Below the pieces are notes generated by a model. That model ran no database searches, was not told the DNA's origin, and saw only the letters and a list, made by a program, of their open reading frames with translations. Positions 12,601 to 27,600 of a DNA stretch of 64,000 bases are shown one piece after another (positions within the stretch are counted from its first letter, which is position 1; every line of letters starts with the position of its first letter). The position numbers and the translations under genes are program-made. The DNA is from Polydactylus sextarius (lineage: Eukaryota > Chordata > Actinopteri > Polynemidae). The stretch lies in contig CM028919.1 in NCBI GenBank assembly GCA_016801845.1, forward strand, positions 13,949,501 through 14,013,500. The letters run 5' to 3'.

Positions 12601-15600
12601 GACAGAAGGAAACGCAAGAGAAAAGACAAAAATAGAGAAATACAAGAATGAGGAGATCCGTGGTGTTTCCACGGGCACTGCCAACTGCAAGCCTCAGAGT
12701 GGATGACTCAGTTTACCCTCTTTGCACAGGGAGATCACCCTGGTATTACTAGTGAGGTTCTGTCATTTCCATCCACCCATTCATAGCCATCCAACACAGC
12801 ATTACAGATTGAAAACCCAGGCAAGGCGTTGGTCAGCGTGACCCAGCCCTGCATTTATAAACTGCAGCACAAATATAAAAGCACTAACTGCTCGAGGTAG
12901 GTCATTCTCCTCACTGACAGGAACGATAATTAGATACAACAGGCACGTCAAGATGCGGCGAGCCCGGAGGGACTGGACTCACGGGCAACATCATGGCTCT
13001 CAGTCTGAGTCACAACAACAGCTGAAGATTAGTAACATGTCTTTTTTTTTTTTTTTTTGACAAAAAGGACCAATTCTGCGGGCACTTGATATGAGTGCGC
13101 AGACAGACAGGGGACACAGAATTTCCTAAATGGCACATTTAAAGATGGAGATTGAGGTTTTGGAAAAGAATGAACAGTCATTAAATGGAAATAATTGTTC
13201 ATGAACAGCTTATGATCTTAGTGTTCAGCATCCGCCCATGTTATTTGCTTCTAGTGTCAGTGGCTCTTAGAGCAGTGTACATAGTCTGTGAACACACATA
13301 ATGTTCACATTTAAGAAGCTGGATCTTGTGAATCCTGAAAAATTATCACAATCAAAAGGATTGTGAACATTGCAAATATTACAACAATAATTCTGAAAGT
13401 ATTTGGTGATCTACTTAAAGTTAAGATGGCAGTGAGTCCTCCGCCCTTTGGCCTCAGGATGTGGACTATATTTGAGCATTTGGCTACACAGGAGAGGTCT
13501 GTGATTCTGATTGCATCGCTGCCTCTCTGCAAAGCCTTGTGATTCCTATCAGGAGACCGGGGTTGAGAGGCCAGCCCTTCCCCACAAGGGACGAAATAGC
13601 GCCTTACAACTTGGCCATGAAATACTCTGTCTGTAGCATGTGATCTGATAGGGAAGATGACAGGAAGCTTTTTTGTGTGTGTGTGTGCGCGTGTGTGTGT
13701 GTGCGCATACGCTTGTATTCTTACACAAGTGAGACACACGGGGAGAGTGGTGACAGTAAATAGATTCTGCACATTCCTGATGAAACTCTTTTTCTGCACC
13801 ACCTAATGGTGTGACCACAGTCGCCCACTGGGAACAGCATGTATCTACACCAGAGGCATCAATGTAGCACATTCTTGAGATGTAATGATGCAACTTTGGG
13901 TGTGCCCGTCATGTGCTGTGTTCATAAAAATCAAGAAACAGAAACAACACTGTTTTTTTTTTTTTTTTTTTGCCATTTTCTATCACTCACATTTCTATAC
14001 ATGGGCATATAACACAGACCAAATCTGCATGTCAGCAGAATTAGTTTTTCTTGGCTCCAGGAAACACGATGGTTCACCAAGTTCATAATAATTGTTCAGG
14101 CTTCTTTCCACTCACATGAGCATTTATATGCATGTTAAGCTGAGGCTAAGGAGAAAACAGACAGACTCAAGGCCAATGCAGAGGAGACTCCAACCACACA
14201 AAGACTCCCATTCACCCTGTCTCATAGCGTTAGCAGTTTTGCCTAATGCTAACTCTGTGACAGCGGTATACCCCGTTTTGTTCTGCTCCTCCCTGCTCAC
14301 ATGGTTGTAGCTCTCCCATCAGTGGCGTAAGGAGGGAGGAGGGCCAGTAGAAGTGCAGTCGTGTAGCCTGGTTTGGGTTTAAAATGGCAGCGTGACCAAC
14401 TATGTGTGGAATCTCAACCATTCTTCGTCCTCCCTGCCAAGGAACCAGGAGCCGGAGGCGTAGATCCCATGCAGGCCTCAAACTCACACATTCATATTTG
14501 GTCATTAGAAGCAGGGTGCAGCAATCTGGAGTTATCTCAGTGGTTTCTGAACCACAAGTGCAACAAGACACAAAAAAGAATAGAAGACGCTTCACAGCAG
14601 CTGGTGGAACCTGTTATTCTACGCAATGTTTGAGGGAAGTGAGATTATTACTTTTCAAAATGAAATACAAAAATAACCCAAACAACTATAATTCACGTCA
14701 GAGTAAATCTGAGCCTGAAAAACTGAGTTCATCAACTTCAGTTTGTATGAACACTTTTCTTTCCATCTCATCAGTTAAACATATGAAACACATTATTTGT
14801 AATCGTCTCAAAAATCTTCTGCTGCTCAACATGAATAATTCAACAGTAAAGTGTTGTATCAAGTGCTTTGATGCTGTACAAGCTTCAGTTCCACATGGGG
14901 AGTTGCTGTCAATCAACTCACCTGATCCAGGGGTTAACAGCGGACCCTCCAGCTCCAGATCATCCTCCTCCGCCTCCTCCAGCTTTTTCTTCTTCTTCTT
15001 GGGATCACGGGGCTTACGCAGTAGAGATAGCTCCTCTGGGTGGCGGATATCTGGAGGAGAGAGAGAGACAAAGAACGTTAGCAGCAAGGCCAACGTAATA
15101 TGGATACCAAGATTGACAAAGTTACTAAAGACATACTGTAATTTGCATTCTACTACAATCACAGTCATACATAACAGACAATGTGTAGAATCTGTACTAT
15201 AAGATAAATAACTATAAAATATAATTATAGAATAACTGAAAATAGGTGAGAGACAAAAAATAGGAATAGGAGAAAGAAAAGGTATAAAGGAGATGGGTTG
15301 AGAATTGTAAACAGCTGTACACAAGGGTGGGGGGGTTGGAAAATTGCTAATCCCTTTTCTTAGGGCCCCCACAAATCTTGCTTTAACTGTATCCAGTCCC
15401 CAACTGAGACAAGGCAGACTCTGCTATCTTTCCCTCCTTCCTCCAACTATTCCTCTCACGCATGAAACCAGAATTCAGTAGCTGTTGGTGAGCAGTCAGT
15501 CAGTGCTGCTCAGACAGCGCTGCTTACGAAAACAGAAAAAAAAACCTTCATATCTGAAGATACACAGATACTACAAATGAAATAAACAACCACATCTTAA

Positions 15601-18600
15601 CTATGTGTGTGGAAATAAAAGAGCCATGTGCAAGATTCCAATCAGACACTAAGACACTGCACTGAATATAATGACAAAAACAGATCAGCCTCTCTCTCCC
15701 CCAGCTTCTCTCCCCTCTTTCCTCTCTTTCCCTTGGGTTTGGAGGCCAGGGAGCCATCACTCAACAGCAGCAATGATGTTTTAAGATGGTCTTGGGATGG
15801 TTCTGATCTACTGAGTGAAACAGCCAGAACGTGTCAGGACTAGAATAGATGGAGCTGGTCTAGAAAGGAGCACATCTGGATCCTCAGCTGGATTCGGTTA
15901 TGTTGAGGATTCCATATAAATTAAGGAGCGAGCTGATATTCGAGCGACTTATTTCATTATTTTCATTTGCACAGAACGTTTGTAAAATGCTCATTCTCTC
16001 ATATCTGTTGAAACGAATCTCACCTCATTTTTAAAGATGACGAATTGGAAAGGTGATGCAGACTGATTAAAGAGATTGAGGGCGCTGGGGAAAGCTCAAG
16101 CACGGGGGACGAGAGGACGTCTTTGGCTTGGTGAGAAAGCTTGTTTGGTTTGTGTAACTAAAGCAAAAGCATTCCAGGAGTTTTAAGAACTACCAGATGG
16201 GAGCTCACGCTCTCCCTGTCTCGCTGCTTCCCTCCTCCCTAATTCTCGTTCTGATGCAGCGGTGGAGCACAATCCCTGTGCCCTTATACAGCCATGTGAG
16301 TTGCAGGCGTGCTGCCGAGCTTTACTCCCACTGAGCTTTGCAAGAAAGCCAGTGCATACACAGCACAGTACATCTCACACTGTGTACGTACGTAGGACGC
16401 TGTGTCTTAGTGAAGCGTTGCAGAGACATGTGGCATTTTACTACGATGTCTCTTTAATTGTTTATCTTTATGATCTCATTGTGGATACTGGAAACTTATC
16501 CATTAGGTAAATATTAGACAGACAATGAGCAAAAATTAATTTCATACAACTCACATTTATCAAGTATTTAAATGCTTTCTTACGTAGATGAATGTTACGT
16601 ACAGATCAAACGTGTGGACCAACAGCAGACGTTCTGGTGACATAATCTATTTAACCCAGAACTCTGTGGTAACAATCTATTTTCCGTGACTGATTTAGTA
16701 TCCATCGTCAGGGGAGAATATGAAAATATAAATGTTCATGTAAAAGTAATAATTTAGACCCCTGTGCTGAACTGATGTGCCTGAGTACATGGGAAAGGAG
16801 TGGGTTGGGTAAATAAATTGATAGATATGTTTTTTCATCACTCCCATGAAGGGAGTGGAGGTGTAGCAGTTATGATGGACATTTCATATGTACTATGGTG
16901 TAAACATAATCAAAAGTATGGTGATATGAATGAAAGCAGGTTATGAGGATCATGTTAAAAACGCTGCACTGGTATTTTATTCAGCTAGGCAGGACTACAG
17001 TCCATTTCTGCTGACATACTCAGTTGAGTGTTGAATTGTATGTTTATAGAGATAATTTAAGAATCATGATCTGGTGGTGAAGACTGCTCCTACACTCACC
17101 ACATAGCCTACTTGTGGCCAGTGTCGGGACGAGGAGGAAGGCTGAGTGACAGTTAAGAGTGCTTACAAAAGCTTGGTTGATTTCCATTAGCAGAAATGAC
17201 ACCTCAGACAATAAGACCCCCATCTTCCATCCTGTAGACTAGTGGCAGTAACCGGGCGAAGCGCCAGGGGAGCAGGGGTTGACCGAGAGCCAGGCTGGGC
17301 TCGCAAGACATACTCCTTGGAACACATGATTCACTGCAGTGAGTAAGACCAGCCGCAGAAGAATCACAAACACCGTCACAGTCTAATTTTACAGCAACTA
17401 AAGTTTATAGTACAAATAGAAGGAGACCCTACATGGACAAAAACATTAAAGAGAAGTGATTTCACCTTCTGTTTCCTCCCTGAACATTAATCACTATGGA
17501 GACGTAATCATTGTACTGATCAATACTTGAAGAAACAAATCAAGCATTTGTTTCAGTGTAGACGGGATAAGAAATTACTCATCTAAAGCTTCAGTTCAAA
17601 AGAAAACCGATCTCAGGGTTTCTGTGATGTGGATATAAGATTTTAGTTAATGACAGATGCAGTGAAGGCAAAGTTTTGACATTTGAACTGAATTGAGACA
17701 AATAATGCTCTGACTTAGAAGCAGATAATTTTCTGTACTTTTTTCACTTTCGTCTTCGAAAGGTTCATCTCCATTGAAGAGACAAGAGGCTAAAAGGTGC
17801 TAAAAAGCCACTCAGAAAAAGGATAATTATGCACTTTAATTTAGGAGATGGAGCAGAGGCCACACCACACTCCTCCTGTATTATGACAACAGTGGCCAGC
17901 ACACCCAAGCCAGTCAGGCAGACCACAGGTTGATGGGTCATAAATCTGTTGGACCAAAATGATGAAGCAACAGTCCCACACGTTTTCATAAAGGTTTATG
18001 GAGGACAGAGAGTCCAGATCAGACATCTCATCCTCAATGCACCTTCTCAAGTGTCAACAGCCTCCTTCAGACTCATCCTCACACTGCTCTCTTTGTCCTG
18101 TTATATTGACAAACATTTCCTCACTCACGTGTTTTTCCTGCTGGATCATCAGTTTTTCCCTCTAGTCTTTTATTTCTTTTGACTTATTGTCATGTTTCGG
18201 AGAAGTGCTGACAAAAGGTTAAGACAGTTGGTGCTGCCTCTTGTTTTTCTTTTCCAGAGAATGCTATTGTGTGTCAGTTTTCCCCACATATGGTAATAAA
18301 GGAGTGCTTACTAAAAAACACACAGCTCGTAAGTGGAGAGGCCTGATACTTGTTACCCTGAAGTGGTGCTTTGCTGAGAGCAGCAGCCTCATTTTGTACC
18401 TCCCAGGTCCACAGTCATGTGTTAGTCAGTTGTGAAGAGTACATTTTGTGTTCTGGCTTACAGGAAGAGTGAAGCAGTCTCCTGTTTGAGGGGGAAGTCT
18501 AGGCCTATGTCTGTGTTTAATGTGTTGGAAGTGAGACCAGGTTGTCTAGACAGGACAAGCTCATGTCTGACTATGACTCTTCACTGGGAAAATTACTCTT

Positions 18601-21600
18601 CACAAAAGCCAGAGGAACAAGTTTTGTGCCATTTTTTCTCAAATATGCACCTGACTTTTTTTAAAAAACAGAAAATTTATAGTGGAGTTACTTAATCAAT
18701 TAATTCACAAAAAAAAAAAAAAAAAACATACTCTATGAATCATTAATAAAGCTACGAGAGCCAAATATTTGGACACTGTGGTTTCTGTAAAGTGTGATTT
18801 CACTGCTGTTCTGGTTTCTATCACTGTAAACTGACAGTGTGACTTTACACCTTTTGGTGAGATAAAACAAACCATACAATTATCTGTGTCAACTCCCACT
18901 CATTTTCACTGTTTTCTGATGTTAGACAACATGACCAAATAACTACTGGTTGTATTTTTACACAGTGACAACTGGCACTGTAACACCACAGCCTCCACAT
19001 TGAACATTTTCTGCACATAAACAATAAAACAGGCAGTCAATGGTTCAGAGGGATTCTCTGAATTGTTAACAAAGTTCAAAAATGTTATCTTGCAACTAAA
19101 CGTGGAAAATCCCAAACGCCTTCTACTTCACTGTCAAGTAAGCACTGTAGCACAGGATGTGAGAGCTGCCAAATACAATCAGCGGTCAAACTAGGAGTGA
19201 AACCGAGTGAGTTTCATCAGTTACAGTACATCGACCTTTTGCTGAGCCCTCCTCTTTCCCAGCCAGACCAGATGGACTGTGTCTGTGTCTGGACACAGCT
19301 GTCACGGACATGGGAGAAGTACAGCGGTGATAATTGGTTTTATACTTTTAACTTGGGAGCGTTATGTTGATTCTCTATGCTTTGCCCCGGTTTGAGAGGC
19401 TCACTGTCAGAATATGAGCTGTGCTAAAGACACTGAAAGGCAGAGTTTGAGGAAAAACACACTTGTTAACAGAATAACATAATTTTTAAACTGTGTAGTG
19501 GGTGGGAATTTAAAAAAAAAGTGAAATACTACACTGCAGGACTGAACTTAGAACTTGTTTTGGAACAGGAAATAGCTTCTGTGTGGCCAACTGACTGGAC
19601 ATACCAGAGCAAAAGACACTTCTAAAATAAATGAGTGTGATATCAAGTTCTGGAGCCAATGGTGAGCTGTTCATCAATGAAAAAAAATCTCTAACTTTCT
19701 TTCCAGCGTCTCTGCCACTCCTTTCTGCTGTCTGGAGTAAAGGCCAGTTGGACAGGCCTCGTCTCTTCCTGTCCCCTCTTGACTCTCTGAGCTGTGCAGC
19801 TCGCAGGCAGTCAGCACAAAATATGCACAGGAAATTGTAAAAACTCAAAGTTGCCCAGATAACAAAAAATGAAATGTTTCCAGGCCTGGCCAGCTATAAG
19901 TCAGCTAAGTCAGCTGTCATATTCTCAGTCCATAACCCCAACTTCTGCTTTTTATAAGCCATAACACACAGTGATTAAAATCTCACATCACACTGTAGGG
20001 CCCTTCACAGCTACCGTACAACATCTTGCAACATCCTGGCACAAAGAGCTAGAACAGATTTATTACAGAAGCAGCAGACATATTACCAACCAAGCCCAGA
20101 AAAAGGCCACAAGCCTGTTTCCGTTCCTGTCTCCTGGCCACTGCATTCAGAAAAAAGCCTGTTTGTATATTTACACTTAATAAAATGTGCTTATTTCATT
20201 CATTTCATTATTTCACTCATTCATTTACACATTAGCCTTTAAAAAAAGAATGAAATGCTCAATTTCTGCCAAATTAAAAATAAGGATGAGTGTTAATTGT
20301 AGAAGCCAATAAAAACAGGAAAGTTCCCCCTGCACTGATCCTGTCTGCTGTTCATAGTCTAGTGATGAAGTAACGACAGGTGTGCTGTGACACCGCCTCA
20401 TGTAAAGATTTATATGGGTTGGGGTTCTCCAAATCTGTAAACCCCACTAGACACAGTAACTATGATTCAAGAGCGAGTGATGAGTTCCAAGTCTAGGAAA
20501 AGTGGGCGTTAGGTCAAAGGTCACTGGGGTCTAGTGTGTGACCTCTGACACTGCTCTGACAAGACAGTGTGGAGCCAACGATGGAAGATATTGATAGTGT
20601 GTGTGTGTGTGTGTGTGTGTGCGAAAGAGAGAGTAGAGACAGAGTGTATTACACCATAGGGGAATGTTAAATATGGAACTGCTCTTAGTAGAAAAGATGG
20701 TCGGTAAACCAGACAGTGAGCAAGAGTATTATTTATGTGTACATGAATTTGTACTTAGGTATGTGCTTGTGCTACAAGCTTGAGACAGATTGATAGTCTC
20801 TGTTTACTAAACATTACTGTAAGACCGATGGAGCCCAGGCTCCAAGGACACGACTCCACCGGAGCTCACAGTGGACTACCCGTTAGGAGACGTGACTCCT
20901 GTACGCAGGGCTCAGTGTGTTTATTAAACACAACAAATTGCCAGGGATAAAAACAAAGTAAGAGGAAGGACATGATTAGCTCAGTTTGATGTCGTAGATT
21001 TCCAGAACTTTTCCAAAAATAGTGTTACCAGGGGAAGTTTTTGGTTGAGCTGTGTGGGCATCTGAAGTAGCACTGGACTCACAGTTCTACACTCAAAGGG
21101 AGTTTTGTTCCTGTGAGTCACTGCCAATCTGTCACACCTCATCTCATATTTGCTTCATGACTGTTTTCCACATCACCACTAAAGGTACCAAAGTTGCTCT
21201 GGCTCCTTAAATGAGCCCGGTTCTCTCCACTTACTGAAAGTTTTGCAGATGTCAGACACGGCCTTGAAGACGCGGTCCGAGAAGTTGACTTTGACCTTCA
21301 TGTGCTTCATGTTAGGCAACTGGAGGCGGAGCAGCTTGTGCTGCGGCGTGAAGAGCAGCCTGGCGTCGGCTTGGATGCCGTACTTGTCCAATGTCCAGTG
21401 GGTTTTCAACAGCCACGTTTTCTTCTTCTCCCACCACAAAGCATGGTCCGACCAGTCCTTCTTCACATCTATGGAGAGGAAGAAATAAGAAGAGTGAATA
21501 CATTTTTGGTAAAATAGATAATAATTATTTTTGCTAAATAACATGACCATATTTGTGGCCATTTGTTGGCAAAGCAAAAGTGCAGATAATCCATCTCACT

Positions 21601-24600
21601 GTCCTGGCTTAAGATCACCAAATATGTCCCTCCAGGGCAAGTGGGGGTCACATTAAAGGTCACAGTAGAGTCCCAGAAAAAGTTTGCACAGGGGCGGTGA
21701 AGTCAAAGTGAGAGGGAGGAGACAACTGTGTGTGTGTGTGTGTGGGTGTGTGAAAGATGTGGCTGTTTGTGACACTGTGGGGATATCAGGTTCATACCCT
21801 CCTCTTTGTTCCAAAGTCACACTGTGATTCTTCCAGAGCAGACACAAGCCACCCAAAACCCCACATAGCTCCCGGGCTTTAGCTCCGCAGGGGCTCAACA
21901 CAATGGGGACGGACCTGTGGTCTCATGGTGTGTGTGTCTGACTTCAAGGAGAAGGTGAAAACCGCAGGGATTTAAGGGAACTCAAAGCAGCTGTTTTGCA
22001 GATCACCTTGCTCTGCTGTCTATATGAATGCCATTGTGATGGGCTGTGTTTGAGATTTAAGTCACTTCAAAGAAGAGCAGCATAAGAGAAAACAGTAACA
22101 TTGCTGATCTACCTCATATTTCTTTATACCTCGGATGGCATACATTTACAAAATAGCCAAGAATATTACACCGCAAGACTTATTGGCTGTTAACATGAAC
22201 CCTATGCCATGCATGTGGTACTGTGTACAGTTAAGATGGGATGAATAGGCCACTAGTTTTCAGCCTATTATACTTCCAGATGTCCCCCCTGAACAGTGAT
22301 GTCATTCCTCTAGCATTAGTCCAGGAAGGCACTTCCCAGAGTGGTGTCTCATTTCCTCCACCCACATATCCCTTCATCGCTTCTGCAGCCTACTCTGCCT
22401 CGCTCTGGGTCTCTCTCTCTTTCTCTACTGACTCAGCCAAACACAGACATTGGTTTGCTCAGTCATTCTTTTATCAAAGCTTTCGATTTGAACTCCTTCA
22501 ACTCTTTATGCTGCTGCGTCATTGGCCTGACTGAAGACTTAAGCTCTGATGCTGGCAGAGGATGCCAGCTCGACAGCTGGACACAGAGAATAGGCTTGTT
22601 CCCTTGTTTATGCAGTACACACGACAGGTTTGTCACCAAATATTAGTTAGTAAATTAGGGCATCAAGTTGTAATATAAGATTTTATTGAGTTGATTTTAT
22701 CCACAAATAGAGCCGATGTTTAGGAAATACTGGTGTACACAGGGGAGTATCAGCGTGTTTTCAGGTAGACTAAAAAATTGCGAATCTCTCTTTTTAAGTG
22801 AATAATTTACCCTCACTTTCTCTGATGCCGTCATCAAGCTTGTTCCTGTACTAAAGGGTTTCAACCAGGACCATCATAGGTTTTAAAAGAGCAGAGTAAC
22901 ATCATCAAATTGCAGCAATGTCTCACATTTGAGATTCTTAAATCAGCAAGTATTGGGTATTTACCCCTAAAAAAAAATTATTATTCAACTGTCTGCCTTG
23001 TTGATGGTTGCACCACACTGATGAGCAAATAATAGCATTCTGAACACCACCAAGAGAACATGTCTAATTTGTATTCAACCCTCGTAGCGCATTAGTTAAA
23101 TGAGGCCATAATTTTCATTACTTTCTAAAACATAGTGAGGAAACAGCAGCAGTTTCATTTTAATGCCATAATCCAACACAGACTGAGGACTGAGACTATC
23201 GCATCAAGTCGGTGTGAGATGAAGGTGGTAACATTTAATTAAAAACAGGGAAATGATCTTGAATGCTGCTCTGTGGTGATCTCTTCTGTCTGTCAATCAA
23301 ACCGCTTGGTGCCATGGTAACCTAAACCTCGAGTGGCCTTCTGCCCTCATGCACTGCCATTGTTTTTCCTGACCTTAACTTCACATAGGGGCATCCGTAT
23401 GCATTGTTGACACTCTCCTGCTGATCCCGTCTAAACACTGAATGAATGGGATTAGTCTTTGAGTGGGTGAAACAACAGATCGGCTGTTTAGTTAAAACTA
23501 AGAAAAAAGACTGATGTAAAGCACACTAGGATGAGGAAGAGATTACACTGGTGATTAAGATGAGGACGAAAGTTTAAGAAGAAGAGTGGCCACCAGCATC
23601 TCAATGCAAATGTCACTCAGACCCCAGGACTGTGTGAATTGAATTGTGGAGGAGTTGTTTGTCAAGCTGTTGGGTTTTATACTGTTTACCCTGACAGGCA
23701 AACACTTGGTACTTGAGTGAAAACATTCCAAGCTTTCTTTCTGAGACCCTGTGTGAGTTACTCCAACAGCATGGGGTCTAGCTGTCATCGCTCCATTCTG
23801 ATGCCTCAGCTGTGCAGAGCACAACTTCATTGCTACCGTCAGATAAACTGCTCCCTTAAGCGTGCTGCAGTTAGTAAAGACTGAAATAATGAGGGAGTAA
23901 GGAATGGAAAAGTGAAAATAGACCTGAATGTATTTTCATAAGTCTGCTCACAGTTTTTTTCCCTTCTACAGACTTGTAATTTTTGGTGTCTGGGAGCAAT
24001 GCTAAAAAGCTAGCATTAACATTTGGCACTCCATACTTCACCACAGACCACGTTCTATAGCAAGGTCTTCATACTCAGCATGCATGACCACCATACCGTC
24101 TGTGGCAAGGCATGAATGCACGTCTTGGCTGGTCTCAGTTACCCTCAACGTGCTCTCAGTGGCCCCTGTTCCACTGTTTCCTCTGCACCGCCTACCGCCA
24201 AAACCTTACTGGACATAGTCTTTCCCTCTGCTCGCTTGTGTTATTACACAGTGGGTCGATGTCTTGCGATTGGTCAAAGGCGGCTTCTATAGGCATCCAT
24301 TGGGTTCTTTCAGCAACAAGGTGGTAACTCAATACACAGAGAAGGAAGGAGAGAGGGCCAATGGCATCTCCCAGCTAAAAATACAGCCTGCCAAGCCTGA
24401 CGTAATGCAGCAGTCAGAAGAGTGGGGGCTTAAGTAATTGGGTGCATTAAATGTGGACCCAGAGCCCCTTAGTGAGTGATGCATGTGTATGTGTGTGTGG
24501 TGTGTGTGTGTGTGTGTGTGGTGTATACGCAAGGAGGACCTGAAAGACAAGGGGAGGGGGAAATAGAACGAGAAGCCATGTTTTATGACCTCTGCAGGAC

Positions 24601-27600
24601 GTGAAAGATGATACTGGGATTGTGCGCGTTGTGTGTGTGTGTGTGTGTGTGTGTGTGGACATGAGGATTTGTCGGAGGGGAGGGTGTTTTTATCCATCCA
24701 TTAACTACATTAGCTCTGTGTGTTTGTGCGTGTGTGAGCTTTAACAAGCTAAATTAATCCATAAATTCTGTCAAACTGAGTTCTTTTCATTCACCACCAT
24801 CACCACCGCAGCTCTCGACCTAGACCACTTCCTCTGCTTTGTGAACCAGACACCACAAACAAGAACACTGCTTTCAAAACACATGGATTAATGTTGCGAT
24901 GTCCAAAAAAGCAATTAAGCTAAAAAGCTACAACCAAACATTATAACTAAACTTAAAACTTTAAAATACCCAATTTGTAAGATTTCAGTGTGAGTACTAC
25001 AGTTAATTTAACAGTTTCTTTTTCTTTCTCCTCCTCATCACTACTCTCTACTCCTCCATCTTCCATCGGTTCCCTCCCCAGTCAGGATATCTATGGTGTT
25101 TACATTAGGAGACAGCCATGTTTATGAAGGCCAGTGTGCGAGGGGGAGGGGAGGGGACAGGACGACAGAGGAAAGGATGAAGAAAGAAGGAATGAGTGAA
25201 AGGGCATGAAAAGGTAGAGGAGAAGAGGAGGATGGACAGAGGACAGGGAGGAGCTCTAACTGAGGACGATGATGACACGAGAGAACGCTGGAGCGAGCCA
25301 AAAAAAAAATGAAATGTATAAATAGCACCTGCAAACTTCATCTAATGCATATAAATGAAAAACAGCACTTAGACCTAAGAGAAAACACACAAAATACAGA
25401 TAGATTTCAGCATACAGTATGCTTCTACTAGGTGCTAAAACAGTTGCACACGTACACACATGCAGATTTGGACTCTGATGCAGCCTAAATTTATTGTTTT
25501 GTAAAGATTAAATGGCCATTTTCCCATCAAAAAGCCATTTCTTCTGTTTTTAATTTTATTTTGTTGATTGATACGTTTCCATTTGCTGCTGACATAATAT
25601 TATTTTTTGTGATTTTGGCAAAACAACACTAGATTCAGTCATCTCAATAAAACTGGAACAACAACTCAGTAAATTCTGACTGTAATGACAAACAGAGAAT
25701 TAAAGTTGAAAGTTAAAGTTAAAGCACAGGCCATGTTGATACATATGTTGATTTGCTGATCATTTAAAATACATTACAAAACTCCTACACCTGTACATGT
25801 GGTAGTCATCCACTGAGCTGAACACTGAGCTTTTGCAGTGGAGAAAACATTTTTGCTGATCTGTGTGCGCTCTGTAGCTGGTATTTTCTCCTTACTAGGC
25901 TTTAAACAACAAAGCTGTGACAGTCAGCTGATGCCTAAAGCGAAATACAGCAGCAGCGATGAGGAAGGTGACTTAATAGAGGACACACCGGGACATTTTC
26001 ACCCTGTTTGTGCAGGTTGAGCCTTTTTTTTTCCTAATAATGTTTTCCCTTAAGCTGTCAGAGACAAGCTGTTGTTGTTGGTTACAACCACGGCCATGCA
26101 GTGCAAGGCTTTGTCATTTTCCATCAGCTGATAAAAACATTACGGCCAGCTGAGGCTGGTCATGTCGTTTCCTTGGCGACTCCTCGCTGACGCGGCAGGA
26201 GCAGTGGTGTAAGGCGACAACTTGTTTTTATACACAACAAAGAGGCAAAGCAGCATGTTTGCATTATTCTCTCTCTCTCTCTTTCTTATACACATAACAC
26301 ATGTTATCTCGCTCTGCAACATGAAAGCCATTCTCTTTCTAAATATACTCCATGTCTTTGTAGGGTGAAGGTCAATATTGACAAGCAAAGATACAGGAGG
26401 CAAGTGTTCTGCACCGTCCTTAAATTAGATCTATAACTGTAAATGGCCTTTACACACTCACTCTTACTTATACAACAGGTTTCATACATGTGATGATGAT
26501 ATCTGTAAAGCAGACACAAGACTGAGTGTCACACAGTTACAGTAGAAGATTGACATGATAAAAAGATCTTGACATTGTGCTCAGAACAGATGTAGACATC
26601 AGACAAAAAAGGCATCAAAAGAGCAGATAACTGTGTTTCTTTACTTGAGACAGTCAAACAAAGCATCTTTTGTGTCTATCGATGTACAATTATGGGTGTG
26701 TAATGCTGACAACGCGACATGTTGCCTGATTCAAAAGAGCAAAGTTGAAAATATTGACAAATATGGTGATCTATTCAATCGCTGTCCCTTAGGTATTCAC
26801 CAACCAATTCCATTTAACTCAAGTGCTTTCCATTTAAAGGCCGAGATGAATGAGGTTAGGCTCAGCTGGTTGTTACACAACGGCTCAAATTCCTGTGAAA
26901 AAGGATCAAACCCAAACAGGCCATTTGTTACAGAAATTAAATATGCGAGACACATTGGCTTTTAGTCTCAACTAATTGGCAAATGCAGAACATTTCACTC
27001 TGTTAAAACTTTATATGACAAAGTATTTAGACCAAAGTGCACATGCTTCTATTAAAGATTTTCAGGCTGCAGAAATTAAAAGCAGAGGGTTCATCAAGGT
27101 TGTGTCCTGTGTTAGTGCACATTAGTGAAAGACCCTTTAATGCCATGGCAGGTCTAACAGGAGTCAGGGGACACCATCATGTGTTATTGATTTTATTGAG
27201 TTAACTGCCATTGTTTCCCCACACACAGACATGAACCAGTCTGAAACAGCCTAAAATAACCTATAGTTTCCAGAAAACACACACACAGATCCCACCTCAA
27301 AACATGCTCATTCCTTTACAGTCTAAAGATACGGGATGATCTTGGCATGTGCTTTGAGAATAAGCCCCAACAAGCAGTAGCAACACTGAGGCTTCGGATC
27401 ACATCATCCAGAGGATAAGATTGAAATTGTTTTGGCAGAGCTCAGGTCAAGAGAGGAGCTCGATGAAAATACATGAAGCCTATAGGTAAAGCTGTGAAGG
27501 CTGACAGGCCCTAAACCAGAAAGAAAATGAGCACTTTCAGTGCAGTGCAGTGAATCAGGAATGAATTAGTAGGAAATTTAGGAGCATCCAGCCTGTTAGA

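Larger units (their letters stand above)
10842..14921. other. fermt2 intron between exons 4 and 5
   Basis: The intron is 4.1 kb and contains the 33-nt cassette exon (12446-12478). It has poly(A) at 11180, poly(T) near 13042 and 13953, a GT repeat at 13674, and a cluster of TCATGTGA/CAGGTGAC sites at 12256-12341. Confidence 0.75.
15051..21234. other. fermt2 intron between exons 3 and 4
   Basis: The intron is 6.2 kb without a recognised exon. It holds poly(A) near 18709-18726, a GT repeat at 20597-20621 and a perfect DR1 nuclear-receptor element at 20511-20523. Confidence 0.7.

Noticed and set aside
14402..15202. 266-codon plus-strand frame across fermt2 exon 4
   Set aside because: It runs antisense to a confirmed kindlin-2 exon, is rich in Ser and Phe from the complement of acidic and Lys codons, and has no family features.
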